From Epichloe hybrida (taxonomy: Eukaryota > Ascomycota > Sordariomycetes > Hypocreales > Clavicipitaceae), in assembly GCA_019022495.1 (NCBI GenBank), contig JAFEKR010000010.1, positions 2,039,506 through 2,103,505 of the forward strand: DNA of 64,000 bases, read 5' to 3'. Of the stretch, positions 11,532 to 22,956 are shown piece by piece. The stretch's first letter is position 1. Every line of letters begins with the position of its first letter. The notes below the pieces were generated by a model that saw only the letters and a list, made by a program, of their open reading frames with translations, made no database searches and was not told the origin of the DNA. A program made the translations under genes and the position numbers.

Positions 11532-13232
11532 ATGCCTCATCGAGTCACACCGGTCGTCATGTCGACCGATGATGATCATCAGAACCCCTCCGAGGTCTTT
11601 CATGAGTATGTTTACACCAGAGTTACAGACGCTATAGCCGGGACTCCTAGTAGGCAGACTCCACCGGTTAATGAGACTGTGGACAAACTGGAAACTGCAC
11701 AGGACGACGGGGAAGCACCCAGAGCAACCCAGACTACAACGGACGAAATCAAGGCAATGGTCGACACTGTCGGTCTTGTCAAGCCTGAGCCCGCGACCAA
11801 CACGACAGATGTGTCTTCGGACGCTGCCAGTGTCTCCGAATCCGACGTCTTGAAGTTGCAGACACCGGCTGTCGCGATAGCTGCATCAGACGTCTCACTT
11901 GACGACGCTATGTCGACAAGATCCTCCAGCTCCAGTGTCCCGACCGAGATAACGGGGCCTCCCACTACAGATGACAACGTGGAAGGCCCTAGCGAGACTA
12001 AAGTCTCAGAGACATCCAACAGAATCCTGGATATCATTCTAGAATACTCTCTTGACAAGTTCGACAGCACCGCGGAACTACACAACGCCGGCAGGCCCAA
12101 GTTCCTAGCCGTCATCTCACGCTTCGTCAGGGCACGGCAAAAGGTGGACATGTGTCTGCCAGCATTTCCGTTCAAGTCGGCGAACAAGGTCCAAAAAGTG
12201 CTGGGTACCCTCCCCGATAAAGCGGAGGAATTGGCACTCGGTAGACTGAACTCCATGTGTGCCACAATTGGCCAATTCTACGAGCCGGGCGCCGAGCTGA
12301 CAATCATCTCGGACGGCCTAGTTTACAATGGTTCGTTCACGTCGTATCCTCTGCACAGTCACTTGAAACAAGTAAAACTCGCACGCTACTGGCATGTCAC
12401 TGACACTTCTCACTTGTGACCTAGACTTGCTCGGCATTTCCGACCAAGAGACCTGGCGCTACGGGTTGGCGCTACGGGCCATGGCCGAGCGCAAGGCCTT
12501 CTCTCGGCTCGCATTTTCCCGTCTTCAGGATCTGGTTGCAGTGAAGAACCTGCCCGATGAACTTGTGGAGCTCACGTACGTTGCCAACGCAACCAACTTC
12601 CGCCGAACCCTGTTCAACGTATACGGCCGGGACGGAGACATCGACATCGACCACGAGATTGCCACGAATCCGGACACGCTCATGACGTACAAGGGGTACA
12701 GCCGCTTCCTCAAGTCGGACCTGCAGTACATCTTCGGCGCACCCAAGGGTGGCGTCAGGTACAGGAAGGATGTCAAGTATCTCGCCAAGCAGATGCTGGT
12801 CCGGGGATACGCAAGTTCTAAGTCCACTCTAGCTGTATATTCGATGCCCACCAGACCTTTGAGGCTAACAGAATTTCTTGTTGTTAGGCTTTTGCGGGAG
12901 CCGTCAAAGCACGCTTCCCAAACCATCTACGTCTCAGCATCCATCAGTCAACCGGAGAGCACAAGATATCCATCCGTCTGCTCAACACCAAAAGCGGCTT
13001 CACGACGCCGTGGCACTGCAGCGTCGCATTGATGGCAGATGGGGAGTGGCTTAGCGCCCTCACGAGCGACTTCAAGGCCGATCGGTTGCTGGAGCTCGTC
13101 GAGAAGGATGGCCGGCCGAGCTACTTCAGGGAAGTCCCCCGTCAGCGGCCGTACCTGAATGGGAACACAAAGTCGCTTAAAGCTGATGAAGAGAAGCAGT
13201 CGCTGGGCTGTAGTACAACATGTTGGATGTAG
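11532..13232 (+). CDS. Isocyanide synthase, DIT1/PvcA family
   Basis: The family converts an amino acid's amine to an isocyanide, or makes the related formyl product in yeast Dit1. Three exons keep frame: 11532-12330, 12425-12810, 12888-13232 (509 aa). Residues 1-160 are Ser/Thr/Asp-rich and probably disordered. The catalytic domain runs from about 165. Matches include LSREYSL-equivalent ILDIILEYSLDKF, LPAFPFKSANKVQKVLG, and the family string ISDGLVYN|DLLGISDQ, which intron 1 interrupts. Later segments AFAGAVKARFPNHLRLSIHQ and TPWHCSVALMADGEW are also typical. Intron 2 (12811-12887) appears to be a GC-AG intron (donor GCAAGT, branch GCTAAC). There is no TauD-type dioxygenase domain as in XanB and no NRPS module as in CrmA. 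The C terminus after GRPSYFRE is unlike the family. An alternative start is Met10 (11559). Confidence 0.88.
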
Positions 13233-13465
13233 CAGCCTCAGATCTTAGGCATTACTATCGCGATGTCTTCCCTCTTCGAGGCCTTGTTGCAAGACCTTAG
13301 CACTTAGGGCAAAGACCCTCTTTTACCCTTGTATATAGCCTTATTATGCTATGTGTAAGTAGCTAGATAGCTAAATTCATTATTATCACTTTTTACACTA
13401 TCTTATAGGTTGTAAGCCTAGCGCTTTTAATTATACCTAGTTATAATTAGCTATTTCCCCTCCTA
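13233..13465. other. Transition from gene to AT-rich block
   Basis: Balanced sequence directly behind the isocyanide synthase stop codon turns AT-rich by about 13320. No gene, and no clear polyadenylation signal. Confidence 0.4.
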
Positions 13466-13642
13466 AGCACTAGAGTATTGTTTGTAGTGTAGTTAGTGTA
13501 GTTTTTAGGAAAAATTTATATTTATATTATAGTTTTTTTTTATATAGTGTAATATAGTATAGTTTTTTTTTCTCTTATAGTGTAGTATAATTAGTGTAGT
13601 TACTAACTATACTAACTATAAAAACTACAAATATAGTGTTAG

Positions 13643-13859
13643 TATTATGGACTGGCCCCTAGGCGACTGCGATAGGGCGTCAATATAGTATTGAGAGACT
13701 TAAGGAGAAAGGAGAAAGGGTGAGAGGCTATCCCTAGTGGTGCCCCTTATACCCCCTTGGCTACTTATATAAGCCTCCTTTCCTTGCCCTAACTGCTTTT
13801 ACTAGTCCCTTCTCTAACTACTATACGAACAATGCTTAGGCAAAGCCTAAGCCCTTATA
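13643..13859 (-). repeat. LTR (left copy) of the 13.6-20.8 kb retroelement
   Basis: This 217-bp repeat is collinear with 20628-20844. Shared landmarks include GGTGCCCCTTATACCCCCTT and CAATGCTTAGGCAAAGCCTA. Because the element is coded on the minus strand, this is its 3' LTR. Confidence 0.9.
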
Positions 13860-16800
13860 TATGCCCTTACTTACCTATTATTAACAAGCTCCCCTCTACA
13901 TTAACCCCTAGCGACGTGCGTAACACCCACGTTATATATGCCTTTAGTTATTATAACGAAAACTGTCCTTACTAATAGCTATCCGTGAAGCGTCTAATAG
14001 GCACCTACCCTGCTGCCTTATTATCCGTTGTAGTAACCCCCTTACTTCTAGGTGTTGTTTTATGGTGTGCGTGACACGTTCGCCCCGCTAATAGGTTGTT
14101 TATTATAAATAATTACCCCACCCCTACCCGTTACGCGTGATATATTTGCCCTACTAATGGGTTTATTTATTATAAATAATTGCCCTACCCCCACCTGTTT
14201 ATAGTACACTTAACATAGGTATAACTTCTACTATAAATATCCTACTTTAGCTTACACTTATCTTACTTTCCCCTCTATATAACACTATCCTTCTATTATT
14301 ACAAACCTATTATGCCTTCCTTATTATCTTATTAGTCCCCTCCTTTTAAATAATTATTTCCTTTGCTAAAATACCTTAATACTACACTAACGCTCTTGCT
14401 CCTATGGCTTTAGCTACTATAGGAGTAGCTACCCCTGCTACGCTAATGTCCTATTCTATTAGTAAGTACCTTATAGAGGGAAACTCTAATAATAAATAGT
14501 ATACCACGCTTAAAATAATCTAGCGTCCTTATAGTCCTTATATTAAATAGGCTCTTACTACTAGTGTGTTAAACTATTATCCGCCCTAAATTAAGGAGTT
14601 ATATTCTTTATATTAGTAGTATTATATTACCTATATGTAATACACTAGGCTTCTATTTACTAACCTATAACTCTAATGCACCCTTAAGGATCTTAAGGCT
14701 AAAATTACTATAGGCATATATATTATTAAGCCTAGAGTCCCTAAGACTATAACTATAAAGAAAAAGATACTTATCTTATTATAAAGATACTGCTATCTTA
14801 TTAGTTATTAGAACGCTCTCCTTAACTAGGTGTAATTTAACCTAGCTTCTATACGCTTAGCTCTTAGGGTGTCTCTAGCTATAGATGCCCCTATAATAAA
14901 CATAACTAGCCTTAATATTATCCCCTTTATTAGCGCTAGCCCTTTAGCTAGTTATAGTATAGTATAGTTTATATAGTAAGTTACTAGTGTTTTATTCTAG
15001 TAGAACTAATAGGTTATTAGTAGCCTAAATGCTATACGCAAAGAAATACGTAAATAGTCTACTGCCCTTATCTAGGCGCTTACCCCCTATTATTATAGCG
15101 GGAACTAACACTATTATTATATTACTAAGTTAAGTAATAACTTCCCTTTCTATTATTACTAGTAGCCTACCTATCTCCCCTCTAAGTTAGAGTTAGCTAG
15201 TTCTCCTCCTAAACACGCCCCTAGAAACCCTAGAGCTAGCTAGCCTCTAGCTAGAAATAATATTCCTTATCCTAGTAGGACTACTATCCTTACTTATTGT
15301 CCCTCCCCTTATGCTTTAGTTACACCTTTGCCTACGTACACTCTATACGCTAACCTTGCCTACACTATCTAGAACCTAGGTCGCGTCCCTAGTAGATAAC
15401 TCTTTATGCTATAACTATTACTAGGCAAATATGCTATAGCTATATTAGCGAAGCACTAACTCTAAATAGAGGCAGCACGCGCTTACATAAACTCTCCTAT
15501 TAATTTAGATAAAGACTTAGAGGATAATTATTCCCTTTAAGTAATAGTAGTAAACCGTGATATATTGGCGTCTTAGATGCGTGTGTAAGTCTTTATAGGT
15601 AAATAAGTTTTCTAAAATTAACTTAGTTTATTATTATATTATATATCTCCTTATTTCGCCTTAAACTTATTAAGGGCTTGTGTTTATGCTATGTTCTCTA
15701 ATGGTTCCTATATAGGCTATATATTGCCTGCTTACTTAATAAGTATATTATGTCTTTTGCCCTAGCCTAGGGCATTCTAAGCCACTAGGATTCGCTTAAC
15801 CTAGTATTTCTTAATAAGTTTATTATTACCCTTTATAGGGACCTATTCTAGTCCTAGATAGGAGTCCTAGAGCTTCTAACTAGGGAGAGAGTTCTCTATA
15901 GCGTATTTAATAAGGTCTATATAAAATACTAGGTAAATGCCTCTTAGGATATTAAGCCACACTATAAGTAGTATTAGGACTTTTATAACTATATACTTTA
16001 CCACTACCTAATTAAGTTTCTATAAGGGGTAATTAGTTTTAATATTTTTAAGTAAAAGCTATACCTTATCTCTAACCTAGAATCATTCCGCTAGCTAACG
16101 TAAAGCAGACGTAGTATCCTGCTGCCTTTATTATACATAGGCTATTATAGCTTATGCTAGATAAGTACCCTCCTAGAGGTGCTTAAGAAACCACACCGCT
16201 TGCCCCTTTAGTGTTATTATAGAAGCAGACATATCTAGTAGTAACTAGACTAGCTCTAGATTATAGCTATGTAGTAGCTTATTAAGGCTAACTCCTATTA
16301 TAGAAGATAGCCTATTATTAATTATAAGCTAGTAAGTAGCTAGATATTCTAGCTAGTTAAACTATAAGAAGGAGACTATAACATATAGTATTGCCTACAC
16401 CTCTTGGTTTGCTTGCTTAGTGCTACTATTAGTCTATAGGTAGTGTAATATGAAAAGTAACTAATTAATCCTAACTAGGGAGTATAATATTATCTAAAAC
16501 TTTCCTAACTAATCTAAGCTATAATCTATAATAATTAATTAAGGAAACCCCCTAAACTACTACTAAACTATTTTAAACCTCTTTACACATTCCTTAGCTC
16601 CTATAGAAGTTATAGCCTTAAGCTAGATAAATTTAGAGAGTTAATCTATAATAACCATTAGGTATTATGGTTTCTCTAGGGATAGTGCTAGTAAGTTTAT
16701 TATAAAGTTAATAGAGATTTATAACTAAAACTAGTTAGGGATAGGTAGAGGCTTTAGTAAGCCTTAGCGATGTTAATAGCTCTTATAATTACTATAGCAG

Positions 16801-19800
16801 TGATAGTTATAAACAAACCTAGTAATATCTTATAATATCCTATCCTAGTGAAACTACCGTTATAAGATTTAGAACATAGTGTTATAGCCTAGGTGCCTTA
16901 CTACTAGCAAATTATAGCATTACTATATTAGGGTTATTATAAGAGGCTCCTAAGCTAGGACCTAGGTATAGCCCCTAAACTAAAGCGCCCTATAAGCGCT
17001 TATAGAATAATTTACCACTTACTCCCTTATAAGTACCTTAATAGGAAACCTCTAGGCCCTTTCCTAGATAGCCCTTAATTAAATGCTATATATAGGGTTA
17101 AAGATAATAGCCTAGTCCTATAAGGTCTAAAGGTGTTTAGTGGCAAAGAGAACCCTACTAGCTAGTAGCAGCGCTATACTACTATTATCTTACTATCTAT
17201 CTAGTGTTAGCAAGAGTTATGCAATAGTAATAGGTTATAGGATATATCCTATTCTAGAGGTCGCCCCTTCCTAGTCTTATTCCCTTTAAGAAAGAGTATT
17301 AGGCTATTACACTTATATACTAGGTTTATACTAGAGGTGAAAATTAAATAGCGCGAGTGTGTTCGCCTATTAAGCCTGCTATTCTAACATTAACTAGGGA
17401 GTTATAAAGTACTCTAGGTTCTTATAGTCTATGTAAATTATAAATAGACTAGAAACGCCCTATAGCTTAGCTAACTATGCCTTAATGCATAAGATAATTA
17501 CTAATAATTCCTTATTATGAATTATATAGTTCTTTTATAAGGATATAAGGCTAGCGGAGTGGTAAGTAACTAGGTATATAACGCTATCCTAGCCTTATTA
17601 GGAAAGGCATCCTCTAATAGCTGTTCCTAAATAATTAGCTTCTACTACTATAGGGAGATCTAGATCCTATTATACTAGTATTAGGTATATAATAAAGGTA
17701 TCTTTTAACCTATTAAAGGCATTGTTCTCTTTAGGCCCCTATTAAAAAGGGATATTTTTCTTAGTTAATTATATTAGCGATGCTACTAGTTCTGAAAAGT
17801 TACTAATAAAGTCATAGTAAAAGTTAGCAAACCCTAGGAAGCTACAGACCCCCTAAAGTTTTATTAGGGCTGCCTATTCCCTAATAGCCACGACCTTTGC
17901 TAGATCTAGATAAATGGAACGTCTTACTATAATAATGTATCCTAGGTATTAAACCTCCTTCACTATAAACATAGACTTATTAAGGTCTAAGTATAACCCT
18001 ATAGCCCTTAGGTAGCCTAATATTACCTAAACCTTAGCTATATAGTCTTTCCTTAATCCCCCTAAGTAAACTAAGACATTATCTAAGTACGCTATAATAA
18101 AATCCCCTAATGCATCCCCTAAGGACTTATTAATATAATATTAGAATATTACTAGTGCGCTAGCTAGGCTAAAGGGGCAAACTAGCTACTTAAATAGCCT
18201 AAACCTAGTTTAGAATGCTATTAGGTACTCCTAGCCCTTAGCAATCTGTAGCTTATAAAACACTATATAAATATTTACCTTTATAAACTAGCGTGCCTAG
18301 GATAAGGAATAAAGTGTCTCCTTAATTAATAGGAGAGAATAGCAATCCTATACTATTATCTTATTAAAAGCGTAGTAGTTTACGTAAAAACGCTAACCCC
18401 TATTAGCCTTTTTAATAAGGAGAACTAGAGCTATAGCTAATAATAAGCTAGCATAGATCTAACCCTTATTTATTAAGTCTATAATCTAGCGTCTAACCTC
18501 TAGAAGCTAGTCCCTTAGTATGTTATATAGTAGTCCCTAAGGGAGCGTTAGTTTAGACCTATCCTAATTCTTACGTAATCGTATATGGTGATTAAGGGAC
18601 CCCTAATAAGGAGGTAGGCTATTAGCTCTAGCTTTATTAAAAAGGTCCGTGAAGTTAGCTAACTCCTTAGGTAACGTTAATATGTCTAAGCTATTAGGTT
18701 TTATCTTAGGCACTATAATCTATAGTACTATTATTATCTCCCTAAGGCTTATAGTAATAAACGTTATAGAAGTGTCCCTCCTATAGTGTGCCTAGCGCGC
18801 TTCTGCGGTATATAAGGACCTAATAATCCCCTATACTAGAGTCTTTACCCTACGCGTAGAGGCTTTAGAGATATATAAGCTCTCTGCTACTCTAATAACT
18901 AATTGCTATTTTACTATATAAATAACCACGTTATAATGTTCTAACTATAGTATCCTAAGTATAATGTCTTGTGTTAGGCCTAGGATAACATATAAATACA
19001 CTAATAACTCCTAGCTATTAATATTTATTCTAGTGTGTACTATATAGGTAATTAAGGAGGTGTCCTCCTATACCCTCTTTCCCCTCCTTTCTATTTCTAT
19101 TATAGTCTAGACATGCTTTCTCTTTAGTAACTATATAAGCTCTAGGCTAAACTGTTTTGCTGCTAACTTGCTTATAGCACTATAATAATTATAACCATAA
19201 TTAATCTAGATATTAATATAATAATATATATTAAAGAGTATAGGAATTAAGAATAGCGAATAGTCTATATATTATGCTATATCCTGCTTTAACTCTATAT
19301 AGCTTAAATAGTTATCCTATATTATAGTATATAGTTAGCCTCCTTACCCCTGCGTAAGACTCTGCTTAGGGGCTACTTATTTTCTGTAGGGGGAATGTTT
19401 ACCTCCTTATTTACGCTTTTCTTATTTGCTCTATATAAGTTAATACTAACCTATAAGGGACAGGGCGGGAGGAAGGTACACTCCTAAATATAGTAGTCCT
19501 TAGATTTACATTATAGGTAGTATCTCTCCTAATAGTGTTTAGCTAACTTTACTTCTAATACCTATTTAGCCTATTATATATCTGTGGCTAGCTTTAGACC
19601 CTTCTCCTTCTTAACTAGCCTATTCTGTTTTCCTAATTAAGTCCCTGCTACGTACACCCTAGTTATTAGTGTGTTACCCTTATGATTAGTCTAAGGTATA
19701 GGTTTAGCTAGTTACAGTCTACGTTAGGACTAGTACTTATTCTCTATAGCAAGGGCCTTAATATTAACCACGATCTCACAATACTACGTAATAGCTATAT

Positions 19801-20627
19801 GCCACACATTCTAGCTAATACCCTAGCTTATGCTAATTTCCCTTAAACGCTTATTAAGCGCTTGTTAAAGCTTTGCTAGCTTTATATTATCCCCTTAATA
19901 ATCCCCTCTTACTAATAAGAGCTTCTCTATAAAGCAAATAAAGAACGCGGAAAATAGCTCCCCTAGGCCTTGCTTTATCTAGTTAAGCTCTGTAAGGGCT
20001 ATCTCCTACCTATGTGGATTAGAGAACATAGACCTAAGGTATTCTAGGAATTTAGCTAGATTAAAATTATAAATACTACCTTATTTAAAGAAAGTAGCTA
20101 CCTAGGACTAGACTTTAAAGGATAGTTCTAGTAAATAAATATTTACCTATCCTTATTAGTTCTAATAAAGTCCCTATTTACCTATAGCTTATATTCTATT
20201 AGGAACCTTTACGTAGCAAATAAGGCCTTATTACTATTATATAGGTTGCTTATAGGGATAGGTTTTTATTTTACCCTAGGTATAGTTAAGACTAGGTTAA
20301 AGGTAAGAGGTAAAGTAAGGTTTACTATTAGGGTATTAGGCTAGGCTATAATAGGTAGTTAGGTTAAGGGTCCTACAGTGTTTGCGGCTACTTATTATTA
20401 GAGGCATATAAGTTCTGCTATTTACTTATTAAGTATAAGTTAGAGCGTCTTAAATTAGGCCTATTAAGCTACTAGTGGTGCTATAGCGTTAGATAGAGGA
20501 GTTATTATCCCCTAGCTAGGTTAGTCTTGTGGTTAGAGCGTGTTTACTATATCTATTAATACATCTATTAGTGTTTCTATTATGTCTTTTAGTAGTTATT
20601 AAAAAGGACTAAAGGAAGTCTCTTAAT

Positions 20628-20844
20628 TATTATAGACTAGCCCCTAGGTAATTGCAATAGGGCGTTAATATAGTATTAAGAGACTTAAGGAGAAAGGAGG
20701 AAGGGTAAGAGGCTATCCCTAGTGGTGCCCCTTATACCCCCTTAGCTACTTATGTAAGCCTCCTTTCCTTGCCTTAACTGCTTCTACTAGTCCCTTCTCT
20801 AACTGCTGTACGAACAATGCTTAGGCAAAGCCTAAGCCCTTACA
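20628..20844 (-). repeat. LTR (right copy) of the 13.6-20.8 kb retroelement
   Basis: This 217-bp repeat is collinear with 13643-13859 and is followed directly by the GTTAG target duplication. It is the 5' LTR with respect to the minus-strand coding direction. The differences from the other LTR are nearly all transitions. Confidence 0.9.
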
Positions 20845-20849
20845 GTTAG

Positions 20850-21155
20850 TAAAAAAAAAAGTAAGCCTTTTTATTATATAAGGTTATTATAAGGATTAAA
20901 AGAAGGCTAGTTATTTAGAAGCTTTTATTATTACCTATTTTACCTAATTAGTTATATAATTTATAAAATTTACCTTTTTTTAAGGATTTTACTATAACTA
21001 GGGTTGTTTATAATATTATACCTTTTTAATAATACTATTATATTTATTACTTGCTTTTACTAATATAACTTTAAGAAAAACTAACTTATTATTTTATTTA
21101 CTATTACTACTAATTATTTACTATTTCTAGAATTTATTATTATTATTTTAATTAA
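20850..21155 (+). repeat. Long inverted-repeat arm, left
   Basis: It matches the reverse complement of about 22085-22420 over some 300 bases, including GGTTATTATAAGGATTAA, TTTACTATAACTAGGGTT-like and CTAATATAACTTTAAGAAAAA segments. It continues the interrupted TIR element. The first 5 bp overlap the retroelement target duplication just before it. Confidence 0.65.
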
Positions 21156-21752
21156 AAATACCCTAAACTAATATAATATAATTAGTTAATAAATCTATAT
21201 AAATAATATACATATATGATATACACTAGCTAGCTCTATGTAAGGCTAGTACTAGTACTCTTACTACTAAGTTAAAAGGGAAAACCCTTAATAAGGAGAA
21301 AAAACCCTCCTGCGTCTATGTGCGGGCCAGCGCTAGCCCTAATCTAGGTCTGCGCCGCTCTTGTTATTACCTATCGTAGGTGTTTGTTACTAGCTTGCGC
21401 TAGCCTTATCCCGTAATCTATATAAATAATAAGAAGTTAATAAAGTATATACTTAGTATTAATATATTATTAGTAATATAATAAGAACTTTAAAAGAGGT
21501 TAAATTATTTATTTACTATTTAAACTAATTTAATATTACTTTTAGCTTTATAATTCTAAATGTTTTAGAATTTATATATAGTAAGTTTCTATATCTTATT
21601 ACTATAATATATAATAAGAGAATATAATAGACTAATATTTATAATCTATTAATAAGTAATTAATAGTATTATTTTAATTACCCTATATAGCTTAATTAAG
21701 CTATAAAAAATAAGTTTAACTTATTTTTAAGATAATACTATTATAAGCTATC

Positions 21753-22022
21753 TGTCACGGCTTGCACTGAAAGGTTAAGAACGAAGTGATGGCTGAGACT
21801 ATCGCAGTCGCTGCTAGATAGATGCTAGCTAGGGGCGGGTGCGTGAAGGTTTCAATCTCTGACCTAGCACCTACAATGTGCGCAGTCTTTGATAAATACC
21901 CCGCTCCACGAGCACGTGGCTATCTCGTAGCTAGCTAGCCTCTTTGTTATCCGCACGGCCCGAAGGTTCTCCGAAGACCCGCTTCGATGAACATCCTATC
22001 TTTGACCTCTGCGCTCCTGACA
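21753..22022. mobile_element. Solo LTR, nearly unmutated copy
   Basis: This 270-bp element begins TGTCACGG, ends CTCCTGACA, and is flanked by a perfect 5-bp duplication CTATC (21748-21752 and 22023-22027). It is the same family as 10442-10712 but keeps its C and G positions (for example GGGGCGGGTGCGTGAAGG), standing out from fully RIP-mutated flanks. That contrast suggests it landed after the surrounding sequence was mutated. It encodes nothing. Confidence 0.85.
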
Positions 22023-22084
22023 CTATCATAAGCTATTATAAGCTATTCCTATTAAGTTTATTATTAGTTTATCTTATGTAATTA

Positions 22085-22420
22085 CTTTTTTTTAAGTTTT
22101 TTTTAATTAAAAGTAATAGTAATAATTAATAAAAAGATAAAATAATTTATAGTAATAGTAAATAATATAATAAGAAGGTTTTTCTTAAAGTTATATTAGT
22201 AAAATTAAGTATAAAGTATAATAGTATTATTAAAAAGTTATAATATTATATAAAACCCTAGTTATAGTAAGATCCTTAAAATAGTATAATATTATAAATT
22301 ACATAACTAATTACATAAAATAGCTAATAATATAAGGGTTTTATTAACTAATTTTCTATTAATCCTAATAATAACCTTAGTTAATAAAAAGTTAAACTTT
22401 TTTTACCTAATGATACATTT
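22085..22420 (-). repeat. Long inverted-repeat arm, right
   Basis: Reverse-complement partner of 20850-21155, with which it could form a long stem. The sequence between the arms holds the solo LTR at 21753-22022 and a short patch (about 21300-21420) that is less AT-rich. Confidence 0.65.
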
Positions 22421-22436
22421 ATATTGTTTATAGTTA

Positions 22437-22566
22437 GTGTAGTTACTATAAATTAATTTGTATTTATTATATTTACTATAAATTAATTTGTATTGTATTT
22501 TATTTGTATTGTATTTTGTATTGTATTGTATTTAATACAATACAATACAAACAATACAATACAATA
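22437..22566. repeat. TTGTATTGTATT-type simple repeat with a palindromic centre
   Basis: TTGTA and TTGTATT repeats on the left mirror AATACAATACAAT repeats on the right around TTTAATAC, ending in GTAGTGCAATACTCTG. The units look like RIP-mutated versions of the TGTAGTGTAGT units at 22804-22896. Confidence 0.6.
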
Positions 22567-22803
22567 CACAATGTAGTGCAATACTCTGGTTATAGTAAAA
22601 TTATTAAAATAATATAATATTATAAATTCTATAACTAATTAAATAAAATAAGTGATAATAAAAGCTTTATATAACTAGCTTTCTTTTAATCCCTATAATA
22701 CTAATAACTAATAAAAAGTCTAATACTATATTTATAATATTTATAGTTAGTGTAGTTTAAGGAAAAAAATTTGTATTATATTATATTATAGTTTTTTTCC
22801 GCT

Positions 22804-22896
22804 TATAGTTAGTGTAGTTTATAGTGTAGTGTAGTTTATAGTGTAGTGTAGTTTATAGTGTAGTGTAGTTTATAGTGTAGTGTAGTTTATAGTGTA
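22804..22896. repeat. 17-bp minisatellite in the TIR region
   Basis: About five copies of ATAGTGTAGTGTAGTTT lie head to tail. They are followed by inverted ACTACACTACACTAC sequence to 22945 and the element end GCAATACTCTG, so the array can fold back on itself. Confidence 0.75.
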
Positions 22897-22956
22897 GTTA
22901 CTACACTACACTACAAAAACTACACTACACTACACATTGTAGTGCAATACTCTGAC

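Larger units (their letters stand above)
13643..20844 (-). mobile_element. Full-length gypsy-type LTR retroelement, RIP-inactivated
   Basis: Two directly repeated 217-bp LTRs (13643-13859 and 20628-20844) bound 7.2 kb. A perfect 5-bp target duplication GTTAG lies at 13638-13642 and 20845-20849. Outer ends read TA where TG is expected, and the left LTR ends TA where the right one ends CA, all as RIP would change them. Coding is on the minus strand. Near 18075-18100 the minus strand reads AYLDNVLVYLGG, the reverse-transcriptase YxDD box with its second Asp changed to Asn. Near 19480-19540 a possible CCHC zinc knuckle lies upstream of it, as expected for gag. Stops occur throughout, so it cannot make protein. 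Confidence 0.85.
13466..22956. mobile_element. Nested TIR DNA transposon, interrupted by retroelements
   Basis: The left end (13466 onward, ACTAGAGTATTGTTTGTAGT) and the right end (reverse complement from about 22956, CAGAGTATTGCACTACA) share an end sequence. The stretch following the retroelement on the left (20850-21155) is the reverse complement of about 22085-22420, so the arms are several hundred bases long. The left arm is split by the gypsy-type element at 13643-20844, whose 5-bp duplication GTTAG flanks it on both sides. A second partial copy of the right arm lies at about 22570-22735. No transposase can be read through the mutations, so the superfamily is unknown. Confidence 0.55.

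Noticed and set aside
22804..22896. CRISPR-like array
   Set aside because: The repeats are contiguous 17-bp units without spacers, in a eukaryotic transposon.
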